Origin: Rhodospirillaceae bacterium
GTDB taxonomy: Bacteria; Pseudomonadota; Alphaproteobacteria; CACIAM-22H2
Length of the DNA stretch: 64,000 nt
Reading direction: 5' to 3'
NCBI GenBank assembly: GCA_022843945.1
Contig: JALHMR010000002.1
Span: forward strand, 1 to 64,000
Program-made: the position numbers and the translations under genes
The notes under the pieces: model-generated
What the model saw: the letters and a program-made list of their open reading frames with translations, nothing else
Told to the model about the DNA's origin: nothing
Databases searched by the model: none
Part shown: in pieces, positions 24,838 to 34,342 of the stretch
How the letters are laid out: each line of letters opens with the position of its first letter
Position numbering within the stretch: the stretch's first letter is position 1

Positions 24838-25779
24838 ATGCAGACCACCATGACCGCCGCCGCCACGCAAGCCTATACCGGGGTGTTTCCGATCGCGCCG
24901 ACGCCGTTCAGCGATTCAGGCGATCTCGACCTGGAGGGCATGCGCCGGGTGCTCGACTGCATGGTCGACCAGGGCGTGGACGGGATCTGCATCCTGGCCA
25001 ATTACTCGGAGCAGTTCCTGCTCTCGGACGAAGAGCGGACGACGCTGCTTGATCTGTGCCTGAAGCACGTAGCCGGCCGAGTGCCGGTGATCGTCACCTG
25101 CAGCCATTACAGCACGCGCCTGGCCGTGGACCGGGCCATGCGCGCCGAGAAGGCCGGGGCGAAGATGCTGATGCTCATGCCGCCCTATCATGGCGCGAGC
25201 CTGCGCGCGGACGAGAAGGGCATGCTCGAGCATTTCCAGCGCATCGCCGAGGCGGTCTCGATCCCGATCATGGTGCAGGACGCGCCGCTCAGCGGCGTCA
25301 CCCTGTCGGTGCCGTTCCTGGTGCGCTTGGCGAAAGAGGTGCCGCAGGTCAGCTATTTCAAGATCGAGGTGCCGGGCGCGGCGGCCAAGCTGCGCGGCCT
25401 GATCGAGGCGGGCGGCAAGGCGATCGTCGGGCCGTTCGACGGCGAGGAATCGATCACCCTGATGGCCGATCTCGACGCTGGGGCGACCGGCACCATGCCG
25501 AGCGCCCTGCTGCCGGACCTGATCAAGCCGGTGGTAACGCAGTTCCTGTCCGGCAAGCGCAAGGAGGCGGCCGCCGCCTATGCGCGCATCCTGCCGCTGA
25601 TCAACTACGAGAACCGGCAGTGCGGCCTGCGCGCCACCAAGACGGTGATGGCCGAAGGCAAGGTGATCAAGAGCGACGCCGTGCGCCATCCGCTGGAGCG
25701 CCTGCACCCGGCGACCAAGGCGGGGCTGCTGGAGCTGGCGCGCGAGCTCGATCCCGTCGCATTGAGGTGGGGGAAGTAA
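24838..25779 (+). CDS. Dihydrodipicolinate synthase family aldolase/hydratase
   Basis: The 313-residue product is a class I TIM-barrel of the DHDPS/NAL family. The Schiff-base Lys is in SYFKIEVPG and the barrel start is GVFPIAPTPFSDSGDLDLEGMRRVLD. The strand that carries the catalytic Tyr in DapA (LYNVP) reads VQDAP here, so it is not a lysine-biosynthesis enzyme. Family relatives cleave keto-acids or aromatic pyruvates. It diverges from the catabolic operon and probably works with it. ATG 24838 directly abuts a GAGGGG, so ATG 24850 is a possible alternative. Confidence 0.9.
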   Translation: MQTTMTAAATQAYTGVFPIAPTPFSDSGDLDLEGMRRVLDCMVDQGVDGICILANYSEQFLLSDEERTTLLDLCLKHVAGRVPVIVTCSHYSTRLAVDRAMRAEKAGAKMLMLMPPYHGASLRADEKGMLEHFQRIAEAVSIPIMVQDAPLSGVTLSVPFLVRLAKEVPQVSYFKIEVPGAAAKLRGLIEAGGKAIVGPFDGEESITLMADLDAGATGTMPSALLPDLIKPVVTQFLSGKRKEAAAAYARILPLINYENRQCGLRATKTVMAEGKVIKSDAVRHPLERLHPATKAGLLELARELDPVALRWGK

Positions 25780-25782
25780 CTG

Positions 25783-26481
25783 CTACCAGTGCCGCGCCGC
25801 GTCGGGCGAGGCGGGAATCAGGGTGATCGATTTGAAGATCTGCTCCAGCGTAGGGTAGTAACGCTTAAATCCGTCGTCAGGTCCGTACAACTCCACGCGA
25901 TATTCGATCCAGGGCAGTATACGGCCTCTTGAGTCGCGATCCGCCTCATTCGTATTGATCCAGGGTCGATGGAACCTGCCGTCCCAATACGACCAGCCAA
26001 GATCTCCGCCCACGCAGGCCGCGCCAGCCAAACCAGCGAAAGTAAAGGGGCTGTCGATATCATCGTCCATGTTTCCCGCCCCCCTCATGCAGGCGACCTC
26101 GGCCACCTTCCGCGGTGTCCATTCCCATTCAGCGAGTTCGCTGCGATTCAGCCGGCGATTCGCCGTCGCTGTAATTTCGATAATGGTGTAGTCCTCCGTA
26201 CGAGGGTGCCAGCTGCGGGAAGCCGGGGTGGTCGGGGTGAAATCCAAGGCCTGTGGGCAGGGATTATGCCGGCCGAAGAACAACATCAGGGTCTTGCGGC
26301 CACCGTAATACTTATCCGCTGTCCGTATGCACGGCATTGCGCCTGCCGGAACAGTTACCGTGAAGTGGCCCAGCGGATCTTGGAACACGGCGAGAGGGAA
26401 TGGTTCGAGCCGGTCCGCCGCGGCGGGAGTGGAAAGGACCGCGGCGAGAAAAACGCAGCCTGGCCAGAAACATTGAAGCAT
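25783..26481 (-). CDS. Exported hypothetical protein with four cysteines
   Basis: The 232-residue product has a signal peptide (about 1-22, cut near PAAA-DRLEP). The mature part has four Cys residues (in AMPCIRT, HNPCPQA, VACMRG and AACVGG), enough for two disulfides, and many aromatic residues. ATG 26481 is chosen because GAGG lies 8 nt before it; ATG 26499 would overlap the upstream gene by 8 nt. Codon use and base composition are less GC-rich than in the flanks. No family recognised. Its position right after a glucosaminidase-like gene suggests a periplasmic inhibitor or immunity role, which is conjecture. Confidence 0.75.
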   Translation of the reverse strand: MLQCFWPGCVFLAAVLSTPAAADRLEPFPLAVFQDPLGHFTVTVPAGAMPCIRTADKYYGGRKTLMLFFGRHNPCPQALDFTPTTPASRSWHPRTEDYTIIEITATANRRLNRSELAEWEWTPRKVAEVACMRGAGNMDDDIDSPFTFAGLAGAACVGGDLGWSYWDGRFHRPWINTNEADRDSRGRILPWIEYRVELYGPDDGFKRYYPTLEQIFKSITLIPASPDAARHW

Positions 26482-26491
26482 CCCCCTATCC

Positions 26492-27037
26492 TCATTCATG
26501 GGCAGGTTCCCGGGACTTCCAGTCCTCTTTCGCCGCCGTCACGCTCTTGTACATGCGTCGCAACTGGTCCTTGTAGGTGTTTGGGTCGGGATACTCGGAA
26601 TTGTAGCGGGGTTTTTTGGGGCCGCCATCCGTCTGCAGCTTCTCGACAAAGCTTTCTATATCATCCGTCCGGCCAAGACGTTCGGGCCACATTCCATCAC
26701 GGAAGATATTTAACGCCGTCTCTAGTGACGGATACGTCACCTTCCTGCCGCCTTTGACAAAGCCGAATGGGTTGTTCTTGTCCCGGGACAGGTTCTGGGT
26801 GCCGGGCTGGGCGACGGCGCCCCACCAGCCGCTTTCGTGGGCCGCGAGTGTCAGCAGCAGGTCCTCGTGAATCCCGGTCATCTCGGAGATCTTCCGGATG
26901 GGAGGAAGTAGCTCGTCGAAGAACCGCATCTTGTCTTCGCGCGTCGCGCTGCGACCTTGCGGGTTCGGCTCCAGCATGAGCTGCCCGTCCGGCAGGCGGC
27001 TGTCGGAAACTTTGAACTTATCCAATTCATCGCTCAT
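26492..27037 (-). CDS. Glucosaminidase-like peptidoglycan hydrolase domain protein
   Basis: This 181-residue protein shows the core of the FlgJ/Bax-type glucosaminidase fold: LTLAAHESGWWGAVAQPG supplies the catalytic Glu position, NPFGFVKGGRKV matches the N(L/P)FGIK segment, and YPSLETALNIFRD matches the conserved Y-s-s-Ala helix. There is no signal peptide. ATG 27037 (MSDELDKF) with GGAG 7 nt upstream is used; the frame begins 30 nt earlier. It precedes the exported four-cysteine protein and shares its lower GC. It could be a cell-wall effector delivered by another route, or a phage-derived lysin remnant. Confidence 0.65.
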   Translation of the reverse strand: MSDELDKFKVSDSRLPDGQLMLEPNPQGRSATREDKMRFFDELLPPIRKISEMTGIHEDLLLTLAAHESGWWGAVAQPGTQNLSRDKNNPFGFVKGGRKVTYPSLETALNIFRDGMWPERLGRTDDIESFVEKLQTDGGPKKPRYNSEYPDPNTYKDQLRRMYKSVTAAKEDWKSREPAHE

Positions 27038-27121
27038 GGCTGGCTCCTCGGATTTGGCCCTGAGCATAAAAATACATTTTGTCTTAAATAGGGCGGCGCT
27101 CCGCCTGCTTGGGTAGGTCCG

Positions 27122-28544
<1,423 letters not shown>

Positions 28545-28548
<4 letters not shown>

Positions 28549-29561
28549 TTCGCGCCTCCGTCGAGGCCGAGCTTGCGCCACAGCCAGGGCCAGACGCCGC
28601 GGCGCTGGAAGACCACGATGACCACCACGCACAAGCCGTAGAAGACCTGCTTGATGCCGTCGAGCTTGATGCCGAGATCGCGCAAGGGCTCGAGCAGCAC
28701 GGTGAGCGCTTCACCCAGCGGCGTCAGGATGAAGGCGCCGATGATCGGGCCCATCAGCGTGCCCACGCCACCGATGATGGCGCCGAGCAGCATGTCGATC
28801 GAGCGGGTGATCGAGAAGATGGCGCTGGGGAACAGGTTGTTGTTGTAGAAGGCGTAGAGCACGCCGCCGAAGGCGGTGAGCGCCGCCGAGAGCATCACGG
28901 CGAAGATCTTGTAGCGGAAGGTGTTGATGCCCAGCGCCTGCGCCGCCTCCTGGTCCTCGCGGATGGCCAGCCAGAAATAACCCAGTCGGCTGGAGAGCAG
29001 GGCGCGGCAGAGGATGAGCACGCCGATCGTCGCCGCCAGCCAGACGTAATAGAACATGGTCGGCGAGCCGCGCAGGCCGAGCAGGTCGTTGCCGCCGCGC
29101 CCGCCGGTGACCGGAAGGAAGAAGCCGCCCGAGCCGCCGACCCACAGCCAGTGGTCGAAAAGGATGCGGGTGAACTCGGCGAAGGCGATGGTCAGGATCG
29201 CGAAATAGACACCGCCGATCTTGAAGCGGAAGCCGAGGGCGCCGATCGCCGCGCCCGCCGCCGCGGCGACCGCGCCGCCGGCCAGCATGCCGAGCCACGG
29301 GCTGAGGCCGAAATGCACGTAGAGCGCCGCCCCGGTATAGGCCCCGAGGCCGAAATAGAGCGCGTGGCCGAGGCTAAGCTGCCCGGCGAAACCCATCATG
29401 ATGTTCCAGGCCTGGCCGAGATAGGCGAAGTAGAAGACCAGGACGAGGACGGAGAGGGCGTAGCCGTCGATGAAGAGCGGGGCGGCGAGCAGGGCGGCCA
29501 GCAGCAGGCCGAGATACAGCCGGCCGCGTGGCGGGATTTCCGCAAGCCAGATCTTGATCAT
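28545..29561 (-). CDS. livM: ABC transporter permease LivM
   Basis: This 338-residue membrane protein has about nine to ten hydrophobic segments and the LivM hallmarks: AWNIMMGFAGQLSLGHALYFGLGAY and, in the second half, GGVYFAILTIAFAEFTRILFDHW plus AIREDQEAAQALGINTFRYK, the coupling loop that contacts the ATPases. The C-terminus is Arg/Lys-rich and cytoplasmic. It ends with a 4-nt overlap into livG. Confidence 0.94.
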
Positions 29562-29573
29562 AGGAGCGCCGCC

Positions 29574-30443
29574 TCAGGCCCGCTTGCCGACGAGGCCTTG
29601 CGGCCGGAACAGCAGCACGAGGATCAGCAGGCCGAAGCTGAACATGGACTTGAGCGAGGGCTGGATGAACAGGCCGGCCAGCGCCTCGGAGACGCCGATC
29701 AGCACGCCGGCCAGCAGCGCGCCGGTCAGGCTGCCCAGCCCGCCGACGATGACCACGACGAAGGCGAGCAGCGTGTACTCGACGGCGAGGAAGGGCTGCA
29801 CGTCGACCAGCAGCAGCAGGATGCAGCCGGCCGCGCCGATGCACACCGAGCCCAGGCCGAAGGCCAGGGCAAACAGGTGCTTGACGTTGAGGCCGGTGAC
29901 CCGCGCGCCGACGATATTGTCGCCGCAGGCGCAGATGGCCTTGCCGATCCAGGTCCAGCGGAAGAAGGCGGCCAGCAATCCGGCCACCGAGATGGCGGCG
30001 ATGCCGGCCAGCACGCGCACCTTGTCGAGCAGCAGCGGGCCGATCTCGTAGGAATCGTAGGCGTAGTCGAGCTGCACGTTCTGGGCGTTGGGCCCGAAGA
30101 TCATCAGGCAGCCCGAGACCATGGCGATGGCGATGGCCGCCAGCAGGATGAACTGCATATGGTCGGGCACGTCGATCAGCCGGTTGATCAGCCCGGCCTG
30201 CAGCGCGTAGCCGGCGGCGAAGAGCAGGGCGCAGACCAGCGGGATGCTGACCAGCGGGTCGAGGCCGAACCACTGGAAGGCGAGCAGGGCGGCGTACATG
30301 GCGATGACCATCATCTCGCCATGGGCAAAGTTGACGATCTTGCAGACGCCGAAGATCACCGACAGGCCGAGCGCCGACAGGCCGTAGATCAGGCCGGTCA
30401 GCGCGCCGCTGGCGATCTGGTTGAGATAGACTTCGATGGGCAT
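29574..30443 (-). CDS. livH: ABC transporter permease LivH
   Basis: The 289-residue permease begins MPIEVYLNQIASGALTGLIYGLSALGLSVIFGVCKIVNFAHGEMM, in its characteristic LivH form (the NFAHGE motif). Mid-protein RWTWIGKAICACGDNIVGARVTGLN is the ATPase coupling loop, and the C-terminal GGLGSLTGALLAG helix is typical. The frame extends upstream to 30752, but ATG 30443 is the family start. A palindromic element (30466-30545) lies between it and the binding-protein gene, so its mRNA level may be lower than that of livJ. Confidence 0.94.
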   Translation of the reverse strand: MPIEVYLNQIASGALTGLIYGLSALGLSVIFGVCKIVNFAHGEMMVIAMYAALLAFQWFGLDPLVSIPLVCALLFAAGYALQAGLINRLIDVPDHMQFILLAAIAIAMVSGCLMIFGPNAQNVQLDYAYDSYEIGPLLLDKVRVLAGIAAISVAGLLAAFFRWTWIGKAICACGDNIVGARVTGLNVKHLFALAFGLGSVCIGAAGCILLLLVDVQPFLAVEYTLLAFVVVIVGGLGSLTGALLAGVLIGVSEALAGLFIQPSLKSMFSFGLLILVLLFRPQGLVGKRA

Positions 30444-30465
30444 GGGATGGGCGATACTCCTAATC

Positions 30466-30545
30466 TGTCGTGCCCGCGAAAGCGGGCATCCAGGGCAACC
30501 GATACGCTGCTTGGCCCCTGGACCCCCGCTTGCGCGGGGGTGACA
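30466..30545. repeat. Palindromic element between livJ and livH
   Basis: It opens TGTCGTGCCCGC-GAAA-GCGGGCATCCAG (hairpin 30472-30487) and closes with CCCCCGC-TTGC-GCGGGGG followed by TGACA. It belongs to the same family as 6906-7013. It sits within the liv operon just after the receptor gene. Confidence 0.8.
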
Positions 30546-30564
30546 GAAAAGAGTGCATCTTGCT

Positions 30565-31797
30565 CTAGCGCCGCGCCTGCCAGCCCGGCACCGGGAAGAC
30601 GAAGTTGCGCTCGGCCGAGGAGAGAGGAAAGACGACCTTGGCATCGCCGTCAAAATTCTGGATGCCGGCGATCCTGACGGTATCATTCTGGCCCTTGGCG
30701 TCGAACTTGATGCCGTCGCTGAGCGCCGCGTTATCCTTGATGTCGGTGGCACGGATGGCGGCGGCCAGCGCCTGCGGGTTGGCCGAGCCGGCGCGCTTGT
30801 AGGCGTCGGCCGCGACCAGCATCGCCTCGAAGGTGAACACGGTGTTGGTATCGACCACTTGTCCCGGGAACATTTTCTGGTGCGCCTCGATCATCCTCTG
30901 GGCGAGCGGCTTGCGCGGGTCGTACCAGGGGACGGTCGAGATGACGAAATTACCGTTCTTGCCGAGGGTCTTCATGTAGGCGCCCTCGTAGTAGCCCGGG
31001 CCGGCAGCGACGATGCCCCACGGCTCCCAGCGCTGCTTGACCATCTCGCGCGTCAGCAGCATGGCGTCGTTGAGGCGGCTGACGGCCAGCAGGATCTCGG
31101 CGCCGGTGGCCTTGGCCTTGGCGACCTCGACCGACAGATCGCGCGCCTGCGGATCGTAGGAGATGTAGTCGACGATCTGGTACGGCATGTTCATGCGCGG
31201 ATAGATGCCGCCGAAGGCGCCGCGCATGGCCGTGCCGAAGGTGTCGTTGACGTGCAGCACGACGCATTTGCTGGGAGAACGCCCGGAGGCGGCGAAGAGC
31301 TGCTTCTGGACCTCGAACGTCCCCGCAACGATTCCCGGCGCCCGCGGGAAGTTGCGGAAGACGAACTTGTAGCCCTGCTCGGTGATCGGCGGCGCCGCGG
31401 CGATGTTGATGACCAGCGGGATGCCGCGCTGCTCGGCCACCTGGGCGAGAGTCGAGGTCTGGCCGGAGTCGAACGCGCCGACGAGAAGCTGGGCGCCGGC
31501 GTTGATCAGGCGCTCGCCGGCCGCACGGGCGACGTCGGGGTTGGACTCGGTGTCACCCAGCATGATCTCGATGTTCGCGTAGCCCATGTCCTTGAGCACC
31601 GGCAGGGCGGCCTGGGCGCCGCGGTTACAGGCCTGGCCGATCTGGGCAAGGAAGCCCGAGCTCGGATGGATGACGCCGACCTTGAGGGCTGCGCCCTGAG
31701 CGAAGGAGCGGCGGATCGGGGCCACGCCGGTCAGCGCGGTCGCGGACGCGCCGGCGATGAAGGTACGGCGCGTGACGGGAAGACGGGTCTTCGGCAT
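30565..31797 (-). CDS. livJ: Branched-chain amino acid type ABC substrate-binding protein
   Basis: The 410-residue receptor has a twin-arginine-like export signal (TRRTFIAGASATALTG) cut near SFA-QGAA. The mature protein shows the type I periplasmic binding fold: LKVGVIHPSSGFLAQIGQACNRGAQAA and the later DAYKRAGSANPQALAAAIRATD. An AGGAGGA ribosome site 5 nt before ATG 31797 fixes the start against the longer frame to 31905. Ligand identity cannot be read; in this context aromatic acids are plausible. It is followed by a palindromic element and the liv permease and ATPase genes. Confidence 0.94.
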   Translation of the reverse strand: MPKTRLPVTRRTFIAGASATALTGVAPIRRSFAQGAALKVGVIHPSSGFLAQIGQACNRGAQAALPVLKDMGYANIEIMLGDTESNPDVARAAGERLINAGAQLLVGAFDSGQTSTLAQVAEQRGIPLVINIAAAPPITEQGYKFVFRNFPRAPGIVAGTFEVQKQLFAASGRSPSKCVVLHVNDTFGTAMRGAFGGIYPRMNMPYQIVDYISYDPQARDLSVEVAKAKATGAEILLAVSRLNDAMLLTREMVKQRWEPWGIVAAGPGYYEGAYMKTLGKNGNFVISTVPWYDPRKPLAQRMIEAHQKMFPGQVVDTNTVFTFEAMLVAADAYKRAGSANPQALAAAIRATDIKDNAALSDGIKFDAKGQNDTVRIAGIQNFDGDAKVVFPLSSAERNFVFPVPGWQARR

Positions 31798-31917
31798 CGG
31801 TTCCTCCTGTTCTAAGGGCGACGTTTGGTCGTCGCCTCGGTCAATGGGCAGCCCTGGAATTGGGCGGATTGTGCGGTCCGGCGGGGAAGCCGTCAACGGC
31901 GGCACGGCCCCCCTTAA

Positions 31918-31936
31918 TTGTTATATGATGTAACAA
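31918..31936. promoter_or_regulatory. Candidate MarR operator upstream of livJ
   Basis: TTGTTA and TAACAA (31918-31923, 31931-31936) flank a 7-bp centre, with two further pairs inside, giving eight of nine matched positions. It lies between the MarR gene and livJ, in the only sizeable gap of the operon and in a local A/T-rich stretch, a fitting place for an internal promoter under MarR control. Confidence 0.6.
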
Positions 31937-31958
31937 ATTTTTTCCCCCGGCGCCACGC

Positions 31959-32426
31959 TCATGCGGTCGCGTCATGCACACGGGCCAGCAGGCGCAGCAG
32001 CTGCCGCTTCTCGGCCGCTGTCAGCAGGCGGGTCGCCGTGCGCTCGTGGCGGGCGGCCATCGAGCGCAGGCGGGAAAGGGTCGCCCGGCCACGAGGCGTC
32101 AGGTACAGCCCCTGGGCGCGCCGGTCGCCGCGCACGGCCCGGCGCTCGATCCAGCCCCGCCGTTCGAGCCCGTTGATCATGCCCACCAAGTTCGCCCGCC
32201 GGATGTCGAGCGCCTCGCTGATGGCGATCTGCTTGAGGCCGGGATTGGCGCCGATCACGGTCAGCACCGAGAACTGGCCGGGCCGCACGTCCAGCGTCTC
32301 CATGGCCCGGATGATGTGCTGGAAGATCGCCACCTGGGCCCGCCTTATGGCGTAGCCGACATGATGGGGAAGAGTGGCAAGGTCGATTGCCGAGCCGTTG
32401 CGGTGATGCGGAACCCGTCGGGCCAT
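31959..32426 (-). CDS. MarR family regulator of the liv/crotonase operon
   Basis: The 155-residue protein has a MarR fold with the recognition region IAISEALDIRRANLVGMINGLERRGWIERR and the wing RAVRGDRRAQGLYLTPRGRATL. The start at 32426 is 10 nt after the crotonase stop. It is encoded between the crotonase and the livJ gene, and a palindrome of MarR style (31918-31936) lies directly downstream in front of livJ. A role as a repressor responsive to a CoA thioester or aromatic acid, like CouR or BadR, is inference. Confidence 0.9.
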   Translation of the reverse strand: MARRVPHHRNGSAIDLATLPHHVGYAIRRAQVAIFQHIIRAMETLDVRPGQFSVLTVIGANPGLKQIAISEALDIRRANLVGMINGLERRGWIERRAVRGDRRAQGLYLTPRGRATLSRLRSMAARHERTATRLLTAAEKRQLLRLLARVHDATA

Positions 32427-32436
32427 AGGGGAGGGA

Positions 32437-33204
32437 CTAGAGCCCGACCTTGCCGGCGCGTTTGTCGAGGAAGGCGCGCAGGCGCTCCTGCGCCCCGTCG
32501 GCCCCCTGCACCAGGCTGGTCATGATCGATTCCATGAACAGGCCCTCGGCCATCGGCATGTCGGCGATGCGCGGCAGCGCGTTGAGGATGGCGTAGTTGG
32601 TCATCGGCGCGTTGGTGGCGATCTTGGCCGCCAGTTCCAGTGCCTTGTCGAGCGCCTCGCCCTTGCCGACGACATAGTGGGACAGGCCGAGCGCCTGGCC
32701 GGCCGTCGCGTCATAGGCCCGGCCGGTCAGCATCATCTCGGCCATGCGCCCCGCGCCGATGAGACGGGAGACTCGCACCGAACCGCCACCGCCGACGAAG
32801 ATGCCGCGCTGGCCCTCGGGCAGGGCGTAGAAGCAGCTCGGCTCCGCCACCCGGACATGGGTGGCGCTGGCCAGCTCCAACCCGCCGCCGATCACTGCAC
32901 CGTGCATGGCGGCGACCACCGGCAGGCCGCCCATCTGCACGTAGTGAAAGGCCTCGTGCCAGAACTGCGAGTGCCGCATCGTCTCCTGCGGCGTGCGCGT
33001 GGTGAGCTCGCTGAGGTCGAGACCGGCGCAGAAATGCTCGCCGGCCCCGTGGATGACCGCGGCCTTGGCGTCCTTCGGCGGATCGCGGAAGAAGTCGCGG
33101 ATCGCCACGATCAACGGGTCGTTGATGGCGTTGCGCTTGGCCGGACGATTGAGACGCAGGACCGCGACGTCGCCGCGCATCTCATGGACAAGGAGGTCGG
33201 TCAT
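32437..33204 (-). CDS. Enoyl-CoA hydratase/isomerase family protein
   Basis: This 255-residue crotonase has the CoA-binding GAGEHFCAGLDLSEL loop (oxyanion hole) and HGAVIGGGLELASATHVRVAE as the second oxyanion Gly. The usual catalytic Glu segment reads FYALPEGQRGIFVGGGGSVRVSRLIG, where Glu sits in PEGQRG and the second Glu/Asp position is Gly-rich, a form seen in isomerase or lyase-type members. It lies in the MarR-liv operon and probably acts on the imported acid after CoA activation. Confidence 0.9.
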   Translation of the reverse strand: MTDLLVHEMRGDVAVLRLNRPAKRNAINDPLIVAIRDFFRDPPKDAKAAVIHGAGEHFCAGLDLSELTTRTPQETMRHSQFWHEAFHYVQMGGLPVVAAMHGAVIGGGLELASATHVRVAEPSCFYALPEGQRGIFVGGGGSVRVSRLIGAGRMAEMMLTGRAYDATAGQALGLSHYVVGKGEALDKALELAAKIATNAPMTNYAILNALPRIADMPMAEGLFMESIMTSLVQGADGAQERLRAFLDKRAGKVGL

Positions 33205-33228
33205 CGGTCTGGCCGTGCGCGCTGTCGC

Positions 33229-34203
33229 TCAGCCGGCGCGGCGCATGGTCGACATGGCGCCGGTCGAATCCGCCAGCGCCGCGAGCTTGCGGTCGAGGCG
33301 CTCGAGCAGGAAGCTCAACTCCTTCTGGTCGTCCGCGTCGAGCGAGCCGCCCGGCGTGCGCAGCTTGGCCGAGGCGATGATGCCGCGGCGACGCAGGATC
33401 TCCTTGCGGATGGCCAGGCCGACGCCCGGCTGGTTCTCGTAGCGGACCAGCGGCAGGAAGGCGTCGTAGAGATCGTTGGCGCCGCTGATGTCGCCGGCGG
33501 CGTACTTCTTGCACACGCTGACCAGCATCTCGGGGTAGGCGACGCCGGTCATGGCGCCGTCCGCGCCGCGCGCCAGCTCCTGCGGCAGGAACATGGCGGA
33601 GTTGCCGACCAGGATGCTGACGCGGCGCTGCCCCTTGGCCTCGGCCTCGCGCACCTTGCTGATCTTGCGCAGGCCGGGAACGTCCTCGGCCTTGAGCATC
33701 TTGATGCTCGGGAACCTGGCGATCATGCGGTTGATCAGCGGCGCCGACATGTGGACGGCGGTGAGCTGCGGATAGTCCTGCAGGCAGATCGGTACCTGCT
33801 CGCCGAGCTCCTTGATCAGGCCGCCGAAGTAGTTCTCGATCTGCTCGTCGGTCTTGAGGCCGGCATTGGGGGAGATCATGACGCCGGCGGCACCCAGGTC
33901 CATCACCGTGTCGGTGAGCCGCTTGAGGTTGAGATTGCCGGCGCTCGACACGCCGACCACGATCTGCACCTTGCCGGCGACGCGCTTGAGCACGCGCTTG
34001 ACGAACTCGGCCGACTCTTCGTTCGACAGCTTGGGCGCCTCGCCCAGCACGCCGAGGATGGTGATGCCGTCGACGCCGCTCTCCAGGTAGAAGTCGACCA
34101 GCTTGTCGGTGCTGCCGTAGTCGATGTCGCCCTGATCGGTGAAGGGCGTCGCCGAGATGATGTAGACGCCCTTGGCGGATTCATCGAGCAGGCGGCCGGC
34201 CAT
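33229..34203 (-). CDS. Dihydrodipicolinate synthase family protein, QDYP type
   Basis: The 324-residue DHDPS-family protein starts MAGRLLDESAKGVYIISATPFTDQGDIDYGSTDKLVDFYL. The Schiff-base Lys is in IKMLKAEDVPGLRKI. The strand that ends with catalytic Tyr-Asn-x-Pro in DapA reads LQDYP here, so the Tyr is replaced by Gln as in the paralogue at 24838 (VQDAP). It is the first gene of the leftward MarR-liv operon, with GGAGA 8 nt upstream of ATG 34203; the longer open frame to 34359 overlaps the promoter region. Substrate unknown. Confidence 0.88.
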   Translation of the reverse strand: MAGRLLDESAKGVYIISATPFTDQGDIDYGSTDKLVDFYLESGVDGITILGVLGEAPKLSNEESAEFVKRVLKRVAGKVQIVVGVSSAGNLNLKRLTDTVMDLGAAGVMISPNAGLKTDEQIENYFGGLIKELGEQVPICLQDYPQLTAVHMSAPLINRMIARFPSIKMLKAEDVPGLRKISKVREAEAKGQRRVSILVGNSAMFLPQELARGADGAMTGVAYPEMLVSVCKKYAAGDISGANDLYDAFLPLVRYENQPGVGLAIRKEILRRRGIIASAKLRTPGGSLDADDQKELSFLLERLDRKLAALADSTGAMSTMRRAG

Positions 34204-34342
34204 GTTCAGTCTCCAGAATGCAGAAAAGTTGGGCATTTGTACCGGCTGGCCGCCCGGGGCGCCAGCCCCCCGGGCGGAGGGCCGAGTTGCGGTATAATCC
34301 GTCAACCGCTGCCCCCAAGGGGCACGAGCAAGGGAGGACATC

